Of a stretch of 64,000 nucleotides of DNA, positions 1 to 8,678 are shown in pieces. The notes under the pieces were generated by a model, which saw nothing but the letters and a program-made list of their open reading frames with translations, searched no databases and was not told the DNA's origin. Source of the DNA: Desulfosporosinus meridiei DSM 13257. Its GTDB lineage: Bacteria > Bacillota > Desulfitobacteriia > Desulfitobacteriales > Desulfitobacteriaceae. The first letter of the stretch is position 1, and the number at the start of each line of letters is the position of its first letter. The position numbers and the translations under genes were made by a program. The stretch is taken from the NCBI RefSeq assembly GCF_000231385.2, contig NC_018515.1, forward strand, positions 824,501-888,500, read 5' to 3'.

Positions 1-9
1 ATTTTTCAT
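1..9 (-). CDS. Start of a gene running off the left edge (3 codons visible)
   Basis: The minus strand reads AAAGAGGTG, six bases, then ATG AAA AAT up to the window edge. The spacing is right for a Shine-Dalgarno sequence and start codon. The start lies 43 bases downstream of the hydroxypyruvate reductase stop on the same strand, so it is probably the next gene of that operon. Nothing can be said about the product. Confidence 0.5.
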
Positions 10-52
10 TTCAAACACCTCTTTCGCGGGAAGTTTATTTTAGTTTACTTTA

Positions 53-1033
53 CTAATTATTCTTGAATACTTCGGGATTTAAACAAGTCGGTGGAAGTTC
101 TCCCCTCATGGCCGCTAAGATGTTAGTTACGGCAATAATACCCATCTTTGTACGGGTTTCAAACGTAGCACTGGCGATATGGGGGCATACTATAGCATTG
201 TCCAGTTCCAAGAGACCCGGAGCAAATTCCGGCTCAAACTCATAAACGTCAAGTCCTGCGCCCCATATTTCACCAGTTTGCAGAGCTTTGACCAGCTCTG
301 CTTCATTCACTACCGGGCCGCGGGAGGTGTTAATCAGAATTGCAGTGTTCTTCATAAGTTTAAACTCCCGTTCGCCTAACAAATGATGGGTCTCGGGGAG
401 AAGTGGAGTGTGAACTGAAACGAAATCGGATTCTTGGAGAAGAGTCTCCAGACTAACGTATTGACCGTCTGTTTCTTTTTCGAATTCAGGATTAGCCGCA
501 ACATCAGAATAGAGTACTTTCATATCAAAGGCCTTTGCTCTTTTGGCAAAGGACAATCCGATTCTGCCGGCACCAATGACGCCAACAGTTTTGTTCATTA
601 CTTGTTGCCCTAGAAAAAGCATCGGGCCCCAACCTTCATATTTCCCCATTCTCGAGTATTTATCAGATTCAACGACTCTTCGAGCCGTAGAAAACAATAA
701 CGCCCAGGCCATTTCTGCAGTAGTATCAGTAAGCACTCCAGGAGTGTTAGAGACCATAATCCCTCGTTCGGTAGCGGCGGGAATATCTATGTTATTAAAG
801 CCTACCGCATAGTTAGCAAAGATCTTAGCTCCCTTAGCTGCATCCATGACTTCAGCATCTATAGGATCAGTAAGTAAACTTAAAACAGCATCTCTTCCCT
901 TGACCTTTTCTAATAGAACAGATTTTTCTAGAACCTTGCCAGTACGATTGACCTCCATGTCGCAAAATTCTTCTAGCATGTCAAGTGCAGGTTTAGGTAT
1001 TTCGTTTGTAACATAAACATTCCACCTACTCAT
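53..1033 (-). CDS. D-2-hydroxyacid dehydrogenase, hydroxypyruvate/glyoxylate reductase type
   Basis: A 326-residue cytoplasmic NAD(P)H-dependent dehydrogenase likely to interconvert D-glycerate and hydroxypyruvate, or glycolate and glyoxylate. The Rossmann motif VIGAGRIG lies near residues 152-159. The family's catalytic residues are visible: Arg in NTSRG near 238, Glu in YEFEPE near 267 and His in CPHIAS near 285. The reading frame is open for 34 more codons upstream, but the ATG at 1033 has GGAGG six bases before it and begins with the conserved MxxWNVYVT, so it is the chosen start. Exact substrate is inferred from the family; phosphoglycerate dehydrogenase is less likely because the C-terminal ACT region is absent. 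Confidence 0.85.
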   Translation of the reverse strand: MSRWNVYVTNEIPKPALDMLEEFCDMEVNRTGKVLEKSVLLEKVKGRDAVLSLLTDPIDAEVMDAAKGAKIFANYAVGFNNIDIPAATERGIMVSNTPGVLTDTTAEMAWALLFSTARRVVESDKYSRMGKYEGWGPMLFLGQQVMNKTVGVIGAGRIGLSFAKRAKAFDMKVLYSDVAANPEFEKETDGQYVSLETLLQESDFVSVHTPLLPETHHLLGEREFKLMKNTAILINTSRGPVVNEAELVKALQTGEIWGAGLDVYEFEPEFAPGLLELDNAIVCPHIASATFETRTKMGIIAVTNILAAMRGELPPTCLNPEVFKNN

Positions 1034-1292
1034 GTTTAACCTCCAATTGTTTAATTTAGTAGATTCTATACGAGTATTAATCCCAAATGCAAGAGGTATT
1101 ATGAGTTTATCCCTAAATATATCCTCGTTATTCAATGTTATTTATCAATATTAGATAAGACTATTTAATTTTCAAGAAGAAGTTAATCTTGATACAAGAA
1201 ACATCTGTAAGCTAATTGAACCGAATAAATAATTAAATGTTAACCTGAAATAATGTATAATTACTGTATTATGGTTTTGAGGAGAGAGATAC

Positions 1293-3275
1293 TTGGACAA
1301 AAATAGCTACTGGTTATTTGCGACATTAGTTTCTATATGTATGTATGTGTTTACTCGTTTGATATTTAATCTGCGTAATAAAAACGAAGAACTTCAGGCC
1401 TATATTCAGCAAGTTACAGCGGCTCAAGAAGAATTAAGATATCAATACTATCAAAACCTTGCAAGTGAAAAAAAGTTGAGTATCAGTGAGGAAAAATTCA
1501 GGATAATGTATGAACAAGCACCTTTAGGTATTGCTTTAAGCGATACGTTGACAGGGAAGCTTTACGATGTAAATCCAAAGTTTGCAGAAATAGTTGGCAG
1601 AAAGGTTGAAGAAATCATTGGTATTGACTGGATGTCCCTAACTCATCCGGAGGATATCAAGGAAAACCTCCATAAATCGGGTCTAATGAATGATAAGACC
1701 TTAGAAAACTTTAATATAATTAAACGTTATATTAAGCCTGATGGTTCAAGTGTTTGGGCCAAGATAACAGTTGCTACTTTAAATTTTGAAGATAAGGATA
1801 AGCCCAGTGAAATATGTATGGTAGAAGATATTACTGAACAAAAGTTAAATGAGGACGTAATAAAATCCAGTGAATATACCTTTAGAAAATTATTTGAAGG
1901 TTCCTCGGATGCAATAATTTTATTAAAAGATTTTCGAATTATTGATTGCAATCTGGCTGCAATTGAGTTATTAGGCTATGACTCAAAGACAAAAATTATT
2001 GGCAAAACCGCGTGGGACATTTCTCCTGAAAAACAACCAGATGGAGTTTCCTCTATGGAAAAGGCCTGGGAAATTAGTATGTTAGCCCTAAAACAGGGCA
2101 AATATAGATTTGAATGGTGGCACAAAAAAGAAAATGGTACAGTATTTCCCGTTGAAATAATGTTAACGTCTATATTGCTTAGGGGTAAACAAGTTTTACA
2201 TGCTGTGTGGCGAGATGTCAGTGAACGAAAAATTTTGGAGCAAAAGCTGGAGTATTTGAGCTATAAGGATGTTTTAACAGGCTTATATAATAGAAGATTC
2301 TTTGAGGAAGAACTAATGCGTCTGAATGTTCCAAGGAATTTGCCATTAACCATTGTAATGGCAGACGTAAATGGCCTAAAGCTTATTAACGATTCCTTTG
2401 GTCATGCCATGGGAGATGAACTCTTGAAAAAAGTTGGCGAGGTGATCGTTAGAGGTTGTCGAGCAGATGATATAATTGCCAGACTTGGTGGAGATGAATT
2501 TGTCATACTCCTGCCTAGAACCGCCAGTGCAGAAATTGAACAAATTGTCAAACGTATTAAAAATCAAGCCTTGAATGAAACAGTTGGCTCAATTGAAATT
2601 TCTATTTCTTTCGGGTGGGAAACTAAGCTAGATAAAGATGAAGACATTCGAGAAGTGCTTAAGAAAGCTGAAGACTTTATGTATAAGAAAAAGCTTTTTG
2701 AAAGTCCAAGTATGAGAGGTAAAACAATTAAGGCGATCATTAATACCCTACATGAAAAAAACAAGCGCGAGGAACAGCATTCTCATAGAGTATCAGCTTT
2801 ATGCGAAAGTATGGGGAAAGCATTAGGTTTACCAGAGGGAGAGGTTGAAGAACTCAAAACTGTTGGACTTCTTCATGATATTGGTAAGATTGCCATAGAA
2901 GAAACAACTCTTAATAAGCCGGGTGCGCTGGCGGAGGAAGAATGGCAAGAAATAAAGCGGCACCCGGAAATCGGCTATAGAATATTAAGCACTGTCAATG
3001 ACATGTCGGAAATAGCAGATTACGTCTTATGTCACCACGAAAAGTGGAATGGAACCGGTTATCCCAAAGGGCTTAAAGGAGAAGAAATACCTTTTCAATC
3101 AAGAATCATTGCTATCATAGATGCTTATGATGCTATGACTAGTGAAAGAAGTTATCGCAAGGCATTATCGGAAGAAGTAGTAATTAAGGAAATTCAGACC
3201 AACTCCGGGACTCAATTTGATCCTGAGGTGGTAAATGTATTCCTTGAAAAGGTTCTAAGAGTTAAAGCTTCGTAA
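1293..3275 (+). CDS. PAS-PAS-GGDEF-HD-GYP cyclic-di-GMP signalling protein
   Basis: This 660-residue protein has one N-terminal membrane segment (about residues 6-26), a short coiled linker, two PAS domains (about 68-180 and 191-305), a GGDEF domain and an HD-GYP domain. The synthase motif RLGGDEF is intact near residue 398 and is preceded by RADD, matching the RxxD inhibitory site. The phosphodiesterase domain has HDIGK near 528 and HHEKWNGTGYPKG near 581. Both cyclase and hydrolase activities could therefore be present; the direction in vivo cannot be read from sequence. The start is TTG with GAGGAGAG upstream. The same window carries a c-di-GMP-I riboswitch in front of a chemoreceptor (49763-49836), so it holds both a producer or degrader and a sensor of this messenger. 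Confidence 0.92.
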   Translation: MDKNSYWLFATLVSICMYVFTRLIFNLRNKNEELQAYIQQVTAAQEELRYQYYQNLASEKKLSISEEKFRIMYEQAPLGIALSDTLTGKLYDVNPKFAEIVGRKVEEIIGIDWMSLTHPEDIKENLHKSGLMNDKTLENFNIIKRYIKPDGSSVWAKITVATLNFEDKDKPSEICMVEDITEQKLNEDVIKSSEYTFRKLFEGSSDAIILLKDFRIIDCNLAAIELLGYDSKTKIIGKTAWDISPEKQPDGVSSMEKAWEISMLALKQGKYRFEWWHKKENGTVFPVEIMLTSILLRGKQVLHAVWRDVSERKILEQKLEYLSYKDVLTGLYNRRFFEEELMRLNVPRNLPLTIVMADVNGLKLINDSFGHAMGDELLKKVGEVIVRGCRADDIIARLGGDEFVILLPRTASAEIEQIVKRIKNQALNETVGSIEISISFGWETKLDKDEDIREVLKKAEDFMYKKKLFESPSMRGKTIKAIINTLHEKNKREEQHSHRVSALCESMGKALGLPEGEVEELKTVGLLHDIGKIAIEETTLNKPGALAEEEWQEIKRHPEIGYRILSTVNDMSEIADYVLCHHEKWNGTGYPKGLKGEEIPFQSRIIAIIDAYDAMTSERSYRKALSEEVVIKEIQTNSGTQFDPEVVNVFLEKVLRVKAS

Positions 3276-3320
3276 TTAGGAAACCCTTTGGAGTAATAGG
3301 GTTGGAATAAGGAGAGCGAC

Positions 3321-4046
3321 ATGGAGAGAATCGCAATTATATCAGATATTCATGGGAATTTGCCTGCTTTAGAAGCTGTATTGGAAGATATTAAATCGAA
3401 AAATATTCAGCGTATTTTTTGCTTGGGGGATGTAGCGGGAAAAGGGCCTAGTCCTGCTGAAACAGTCGATCTAATTAAAGCGCGGACTGAAATAGTTATT
3501 AAAGGCAATTGGGACTGCTATCTAACAGAACAAAGCGGGCCTGCAGTGCTTAAGTGGCATCAGGATAGATTGGGTATTGAGAGACTGAATTATTTAAGGA
3601 GTCTTCCAATCTATAAAGAATTTTATATTAGCGGTAAATTATTGAGACTATGCCATGCGTCTCCCAATGATTTATTCCATAGAGTTTACCTTTCATCGGA
3701 AATAAATAAGCGACTGAAATTGTTTGAGGCTACTCCAACCCTTAACGTTGAAGCAGATATTGTTGGATATGGTGATATACATAGTGCCCACATTGATAAT
3801 TTTTCTGGAAAGACAATTTTTAATGTGGGAAGTGTCGGCAATCCACTTGATATGACCCAAGCTTCTTATGGAATAATTGAAGGAAACCTAGGGAATAGAG
3901 ATGAAGGATCATTAGCTATATCTCTTGTCAGGGTACCCTATAATGTTGAACTATCCATAGCGCAGGCGGAATTAACTGACATGCCAGAGAAGCAAGAGTA
4001 TATCGACGAATTAAGAACGGGAATCTACAGAGGGCTAAAATCCTAA
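3321..4046 (+). CDS. Calcineurin-like metallophosphoesterase (YfcE/MJ0936-like)
   Basis: A 241-residue soluble phosphoesterase. The N-terminus SDIHGNLPAL supplies the D-x-H motif, LGDVAGKGP the GD motif and KGNWD the GN(W/H)D motif; GYGDIHSAH and FNVGSVGNP complete the dinuclear metal site of the family. The substrate is unknown; members range from phosphodiesterases to diadenosine tetraphosphatases. It starts 45 bases after the c-di-GMP protein with AAGGAGAG as ribosome binding site and could be cotranscribed with it. Confidence 0.85.
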   Translation: MERIAIISDIHGNLPALEAVLEDIKSKNIQRIFCLGDVAGKGPSPAETVDLIKARTEIVIKGNWDCYLTEQSGPAVLKWHQDRLGIERLNYLRSLPIYKEFYISGKLLRLCHASPNDLFHRVYLSSEINKRLKLFEATPTLNVEADIVGYGDIHSAHIDNFSGKTIFNVGSVGNPLDMTQASYGIIEGNLGNRDEGSLAISLVRVPYNVELSIAQAELTDMPEKQEYIDELRTGIYRGLKS

Positions 4047-4047
4047 G

Positions 4048-4209
4048 TTAAAGGTCAGAGGGTGAATTCGGATGGAGAGTCGTCCATTGACAGGCGTGTT
4101 GAAAAGCCTGTTCCTTTTCAGCAAGCAGCTTTGAATGCGTATCAGAGTCCAGTGGATCAATACATTCTTGATAGAGATCTAAAGCTATAAATTTGTAATC
4201 AGCTGACAT
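4048..4209 (-). CDS. Small hypothetical protein (53 aa)
   Basis: A 53-residue acidic soluble protein of unknown function, beginning MSADYKFIALDLYQEC. The ATG at 4209 is preceded by GGAAGGG with an eight-base gap; an upstream in-frame TTG at 4230 has no ribosome binding site. It is convergent with the phosphoesterase gene and the two stops are two bases apart. No signal peptide, membrane segment or recognisable motif is visible. Confidence 0.5.
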   Translation of the reverse strand: MSADYKFIALDLYQECIDPLDSDTHSKLLAEKEQAFQHACQWTTLHPNSPSDL

Positions 4210-4348
4210 CTTTTCATCCCTTCCATTCAAAGAATTGTTTAATTAGTGGGTTATTTTTAACGTGTGTAAGTTGCATACAAATTATACTTTATCGTTATAA
4301 TGATATTTTTTTAAACGAAACTGATTATAAGGGCAAATAGTCACCGCT

Positions 4349-4377
4349 CTGTATTTTTCTGGAATTACCTATATAAT
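4349..4377 (+). promoter_or_regulatory. Possible sigma-A promoter for the B3/B4 gene
   Basis: A perfect TATAAT lies at 4372-4377, about 65 bases before the next gene. The hexamer 17 bases upstream (CTGTAT) is a poor -35. A strong AGGAGGTCC follows at about 4392 but has no start codon in range, so it is not a usable ribosome binding site. Confidence 0.35.
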
Positions 4378-4441
4378 AGAGTTGATTGTTACAGGAGGTC
4401 CTTTCCCAATACATACCGATAAATAAGGGGTCTGATATTTT

Positions 4442-5104
4442 ATGATTGACATTATCATATCCAACGAACTAAAAGAACTTTGTCCGGATCTCGTCCTTGG
4501 ATGTATCCAAGCAAAAGTAAGTGTTGAAAGTAGTCCGAAGGAACTTTGGGAAGAAATAAACTGTTGTTGTGATGTTCTACAGAGAGAGATACATATAGAA
4601 GAGTTGGAGGGTTTACCCAGAATAAAGGCGGGTAGGGAAGCCTATAAAAAATTAGGGAAGGCTCCAAGTAGATATAGGTTATCTTCAGAAGCTCTTATAA
4701 GAAGGGTCTTGCAGGGTAAGGGAGTTTATAAGATTAACAACGTTGTGGATCTCAATAATCTGATCTCATTAAAATCCACTTTTCCAATTGGCTCATATAA
4801 TCTTAAAAACTTGAATAGTCCTATAACCTTAAGAATTGGTAAGGCGGGAGAACAATACAAAGGTATTGGTAAAGAACTAATCAATATATCTAGTCTTCCT
4901 GTCTTAACTGATGCCCTAGGTAGTTTCGGAAGTCCCACCAGTGATTCTGAAAGAGCCATGATAACCAACGACGTCAGGGAGATTCTAATGTGTCTTTTCT
5001 CATTTAATGGGGAAAAAGAAGTGGGAGAATATCTGAAATATTCAGAAGAACTTATCGAAGAATATGCTAACGGCAAAGAAATTAAATTAAAAATCGTTCA
5101 GTAG
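4442..5104 (+). CDS. B3/B4 tRNA-binding domain protein
   Basis: A 220-residue protein resembling the free-standing B3/B4 domain found in the phenylalanyl-tRNA synthetase beta chain. The family signature YKKLGKAPSRYRLSSEAL (about residues 67-84) and the later GSFGSPTSDSERAMI region are present. Stand-alone members are proposed to bind or edit tRNA or amino-acyl adducts, but no biochemical role is established that I can name. The start ATG follows AAGGGG at rather long spacing. The gene ends at a bidirectional terminator shared with htrA. Confidence 0.8.
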   Translation: MIDIIISNELKELCPDLVLGCIQAKVSVESSPKELWEEINCCCDVLQREIHIEELEGLPRIKAGREAYKKLGKAPSRYRLSSEALIRRVLQGKGVYKINNVVDLNNLISLKSTFPIGSYNLKNLNSPITLRIGKAGEQYKGIGKELINISSLPVLTDALGSFGSPTSDSERAMITNDVREILMCLFSFNGEKEVGEYLKYSEELIEEYANGKEIKLKIVQ

Positions 5105-5111
5105 AGTGAAA

Positions 5112-5175
5112 AACACGTTGAGGGGGTGGTTCTCTTGTCTTAAGACAGAAGAACCACCCCCGTGTCAAAGTTTTA
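5112..5175. terminator. Bidirectional intrinsic terminator
   Basis: A 12-bp GC-rich stem (GGGGGTGGTTCT at 5122-5133 with AGAACCACCCCC at 5150-5161), extended by ACAC/GTGT, lies between the convergent B3/B4 and htrA genes. T-rich bases follow on the plus strand and a run of A (U on the minus transcript) flanks the other side. Confidence 0.85.
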
Positions 5176-6366
5176 GGTTGAAGCTAATTCCCCTAGGACG
5201 GCTTCAGCTTGCTTTGTTTGCCCATCTCGGATGTAAGTTAAGGTTACTTTGTCGCCTACTTTGTTTTTATAGAGTTCACGAACCAGATCGGAAGAATTTT
5301 GTATTAGCGTATCATTGATCTTGGTGATGACATCTCCTTGCTGTATACCGGCCTTCGCGGCCGGGCCGTTGAGAGTCACTGCTGAAATGTAGGCGCCTTG
5401 AGGTTTGTTGTTGGTTTTGGCGTAAGTGTTGTATTGATCATCGGTGCTTACTAGAAGTGCGGGATGTTTGGCAACACCTGAGGTGATTAATTGTTGTATT
5501 GTTGGTAAAGCATCGGAAATTGGAATAGCAAAGCCCATTCCTTCAAATCCGGTTTCGGCATATTTTACAGAGTTAATTCCAATGACTTGGCCTTGATAAT
5601 TGACTAAAGGCCCTCCGCTATTACCCGGGTTGATAGCTGCGTCTGTTTGTATCAGATTGTAACTTGCTACTCCTTGAAGGTTTAGAGTGCGATTGGTGGC
5701 AGAAATAACCCCCGTGGTTACAGACCGAGCGAATTCGTCCCCGCCCGGATTGCCAATAGCAACTACTGACTGACCCACTTCGATTTTAGAGGAATCTCCT
5801 AGCTCCACTGCTGTAAGGTTTGTTGTATCCGAAATCTGCAATACTGCAAGATCTGTTCGCGGGTCCGCGCCAATCAATTTTGCTTCAAGAGTACGTCCGT
5901 CACTTAAGCTGACGGTAATTTTTTGGGCACCTTCAATTACGTGATTATTAGTTGCGATATACCCTTTTTTTACGTCAATTATAAAACCGGAACCGCTTCC
6001 AACCTCTTGAAGAGCTGATTTCCCAGAGAAAGACCTGCCGGTTTGAAAGTTGGCAACCCCCACAACAGCTGGTCCAACATTTTTAGCAATTTGAGCTACC
6101 GGATAAATAGTTTGATCAGTTGTATAATTGGCAACCTGGGTAAAGGAGGAATTAGCGGTTTGCAATGGTGCGACAGTACTTGTAGGATAGATATAGGGAA
6201 TTGCCGCAATAGTAGAAAGGCCTCCGATAGCTGCGCTAATTAAACATAAGCTGGCGTAAGCCAATACCCTGCCCGGAGCTCTTGGTCGAGAAATAGATTG
6301 GGTATTGTTTGAATTGCTAAAGTTGTTAATATTGTCATTGAGTGTTGAACGAACATCCTCTTCCAT
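5173..6366 (-). CDS. htrA: HtrA/DegP-family serine protease with PDZ domain
   Basis: A 397-residue membrane-anchored S1C protease for quality control of exported proteins. A cytoplasmic N-terminus (about 1-33) is followed by one transmembrane segment (about 34-60), a linker, the trypsin-like domain and one PDZ domain (about 300-390). The catalytic triad is visible: His142 in TNNHVIEG, Asp172 in PRTDLAVL and Ser250 in PGNSGGPL. AAGGGGG precedes the ATG. It is monocistronic and ends at the shared terminator. Confidence 0.94.
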   Translation of the reverse strand: MEEDVRSTLNDNINNFSNSNNTQSISRPRAPGRVLAYASLCLISAAIGGLSTIAAIPYIYPTSTVAPLQTANSSFTQVANYTTDQTIYPVAQIAKNVGPAVVGVANFQTGRSFSGKSALQEVGSGSGFIIDVKKGYIATNNHVIEGAQKITVSLSDGRTLEAKLIGADPRTDLAVLQISDTTNLTAVELGDSSKIEVGQSVVAIGNPGGDEFARSVTTGVISATNRTLNLQGVASYNLIQTDAAINPGNSGGPLVNYQGQVIGINSVKYAETGFEGMGFAIPISDALPTIQQLITSGVAKHPALLVSTDDQYNTYAKTNNKPQGAYISAVTLNGPAAKAGIQQGDVITKINDTLIQNSSDLVRELYKNKVGDKVTLTYIRDGQTKQAEAVLGELAST

Positions 6367-6584
6367 AATGTTTCCCCCTTTTTATGTTGAGTTGGTTCTT
6401 TAAACCAACTAATTTACTACATTTAAAGGATATCCTAAAAGTGTTAAAGTAAATGGTGCAAAGTGTGAAATATTATAGTTGTTAAAGTTGAGATTTTGTG
6501 AAAAATAGATATTATATGAAGAAGAAACCATTACTTTTTAGTTCGGATTATACTTGGTAATGCTAAAAAAAGAGGAAGTGGATT

Positions 6585-8594
6585 ATGAATACTGAAATGA
6601 AGCGGTCAGTGTGCCCATTTGATTGTCCGGATGCCTGTGGGCTTTTAGTCGAAGTTATTGACGGCAAAGCCGTAAAAGTAAAGGGTGATCCTGAGCACCC
6701 TTTCACCAAAGGGACTTTGTGCCCTAAGATGAATCATTATGAACGAACAGTGCATTCTCCACAAAGATTAAAGCAGCCTCTTCTACGCATTGGCGAAAAA
6801 GGAGCGGGGAATTTCAAACCTATTTCTTGGGCTGAAGGGATTCAATATATTGTGGACCGGTGGAAGGGGATTATCTCTAACTATGGTGCAGAAGCTATAT
6901 TGCCCTACTCATATGCCGGAACAATGGGAGTTGTTCAACGTAATTGCGGGGAGGCCTTTTTTCACAAACTTGGGGCATCGAGATTAGCTCGAACTATATG
7001 TTCCTCAGCCAAAGGCTATGGCTGGTCTTCCGTAATGGGAAATACTCTGGCGCCACATCCAGATGAAGTGAAGAAAAGCGATTTTATCCTTTTATGGGGT
7101 ACAAATGCTCTGGCCACAAACATCCATCTTCTGCAAAACGTAAAAGAAGCCAAAAAGCGTGGTGCTGTTGTATGGCTCATCGATACTTATGAAAATCCTA
7201 CTGCCCAAATTGTTGATAAGGTTGTTTTGGTCAAACCCGGAAGAGATGGCGCGTTGGCTCTTGGCTTAATGCACATTCTGGTTCGTGAAGGCTGGATAGA
7301 TTTACCTTTCGTTACCAAGCATGTGCAAGGCTTTGAACAATTGCAATCACAAATTCTACCGGATTATACTCCTGATAAAGTGAGTCAGATTACTGGAATT
7401 GATGTAAAGTTGCTCGAAGAATTGGCACTACACTATGCTAAAGCCAAGGGGCCTTTTATTACTTTGGGATCGGGACTTTGTCGTTATGGGAATGGCGCAA
7501 TGACCGTACGAGCTATTACCTGTCTTCCTGCCCTAGTCGGTGCTTGGGGCAAGCCTGGAGGAGGGCTGTTGGCAAGCATATCAACAGGTCCAGCCTTTGT
7601 TACAAGTAAAGTAACTCGTGAAGATTTCTTGTCTGAGCAACCCCGAATTGTTAATATGAATCAGCTGGGCCAGGCATTAACAGAATTATCTGAGCCGCCG
7701 ATTATGAGCATGTACGTTTTCCATTCCAATCCAGCAGTTGTTGCTCCTGACCAAACAAAGATAATAAAAGGGTTATCGAGAGAAAATTTATTTACTGTTG
7801 TTCATGAACGTTTTATGACGGATACAGCTCGTTATGCTGACATTATCTTACCCGCTACGAGCTCCTTAGAACACTCAGATATCTATAGGGCATACGGACA
7901 TTATGGTATTCAACGAGCAACTGGGATAATTCCCCCCGTTGGAGAGGCTAAGTCGAACTGGGAAGTATTTCAATTGCTTGCTCAAGCAATGGGCTATAAA
8001 GAGTCATTCTTTGCTCAAAGCGCAGATGACTTGATTAATCAATTGCTTGATCCTCCCACACCATGGTTAGAAGGGGTTGATTTTGTAAATCTCCAAGCAG
8101 GTCGCCCGGTGGAACTCTCTCTGCCCCAGGACTACAAAACCACCTATCTCACTCCGTCGGGTAAGATTGAAATATACAGCTCCGTCGAAGCCGAACCTTT
8201 ACCTCGCTATTTTGACCCTTACGAGGATGACGCCCCATTCTACCTGATGAGTGCCCCAAGTCTATATTCTTTGAACTCTTCTTTCAACGAACGGCCTGAT
8301 TTGTTACAGAAAAAGGAAGAGGCCTATTTGCAAATGAATCCTAAAGATGCCGAAGACAAGAAGTTGCAAGATGGACAGAAAGTAATAGCATATAATGATC
8401 GTGGCGAGGTAGTCTTTATACTTAAGCTAGCACCGACTGTTCCTCAGGGAGTCTTGGTCACTGAAGGTCTTTTTTCTAAGGAAAAAATGCAGGGAGCTTA
8501 TTCGGTAAATGCCCTTACCTCACAGCGTCTAACAGATAGAGCTGAAGGAAGTACCCTTTATGATGTTAAAGTGGATGTCCGATTATACTCATAA
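6585..8594 (+). CDS. Molybdopterin (bis-MGD) oxidoreductase, stand-alone
   Basis: A 669-residue member of the DMSO-reductase superfamily. The N-terminal [4Fe-4S] ligands are Cys10, Cys14, Cys18 (CPFDCPDAC) and Cys46 (GTLCPKM). Cys139 in TICSSAKGYG sits where the family places a metal-ligand Cys or Sec; I infer it as the Mo/W ligand. The C-terminal molybdopterin dinucleotide-binding domain is complete. There is no Tat or Sec signal, so it is cytoplasmic, and no electron-transfer or membrane subunit lies beside it. Substrate and partner are unknown; it could be a formate-dehydrogenase-like or reductase-type enzyme using a soluble ferredoxin. The ATG has AGAGGAAG upstream. Confidence 0.88.
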   Translation: MNTEMKRSVCPFDCPDACGLLVEVIDGKAVKVKGDPEHPFTKGTLCPKMNHYERTVHSPQRLKQPLLRIGEKGAGNFKPISWAEGIQYIVDRWKGIISNYGAEAILPYSYAGTMGVVQRNCGEAFFHKLGASRLARTICSSAKGYGWSSVMGNTLAPHPDEVKKSDFILLWGTNALATNIHLLQNVKEAKKRGAVVWLIDTYENPTAQIVDKVVLVKPGRDGALALGLMHILVREGWIDLPFVTKHVQGFEQLQSQILPDYTPDKVSQITGIDVKLLEELALHYAKAKGPFITLGSGLCRYGNGAMTVRAITCLPALVGAWGKPGGGLLASISTGPAFVTSKVTREDFLSEQPRIVNMNQLGQALTELSEPPIMSMYVFHSNPAVVAPDQTKIIKGLSRENLFTVVHERFMTDTARYADIILPATSSLEHSDIYRAYGHYGIQRATGIIPPVGEAKSNWEVFQLLAQAMGYKESFFAQSADDLINQLLDPPTPWLEGVDFVNLQAGRPVELSLPQDYKTTYLTPSGKIEIYSSVEAEPLPRYFDPYEDDAPFYLMSAPSLYSLNSSFNERPDLLQKKEEAYLQMNPKDAEDKKLQDGQKVIAYNDRGEVVFILKLAPTVPQGVLVTEGLFSKEKMQGAYSVNALTSQRLTDRAEGSTLYDVKVDVRLYS

Positions 8595-8678
8595 GCTTTA
8601 TGATTTTTTATAGGCGCGAGCATCATTCTCTAAACATACATTAACAGGAAGGATCGCTATGTTTAGAGGAGGATTTAT

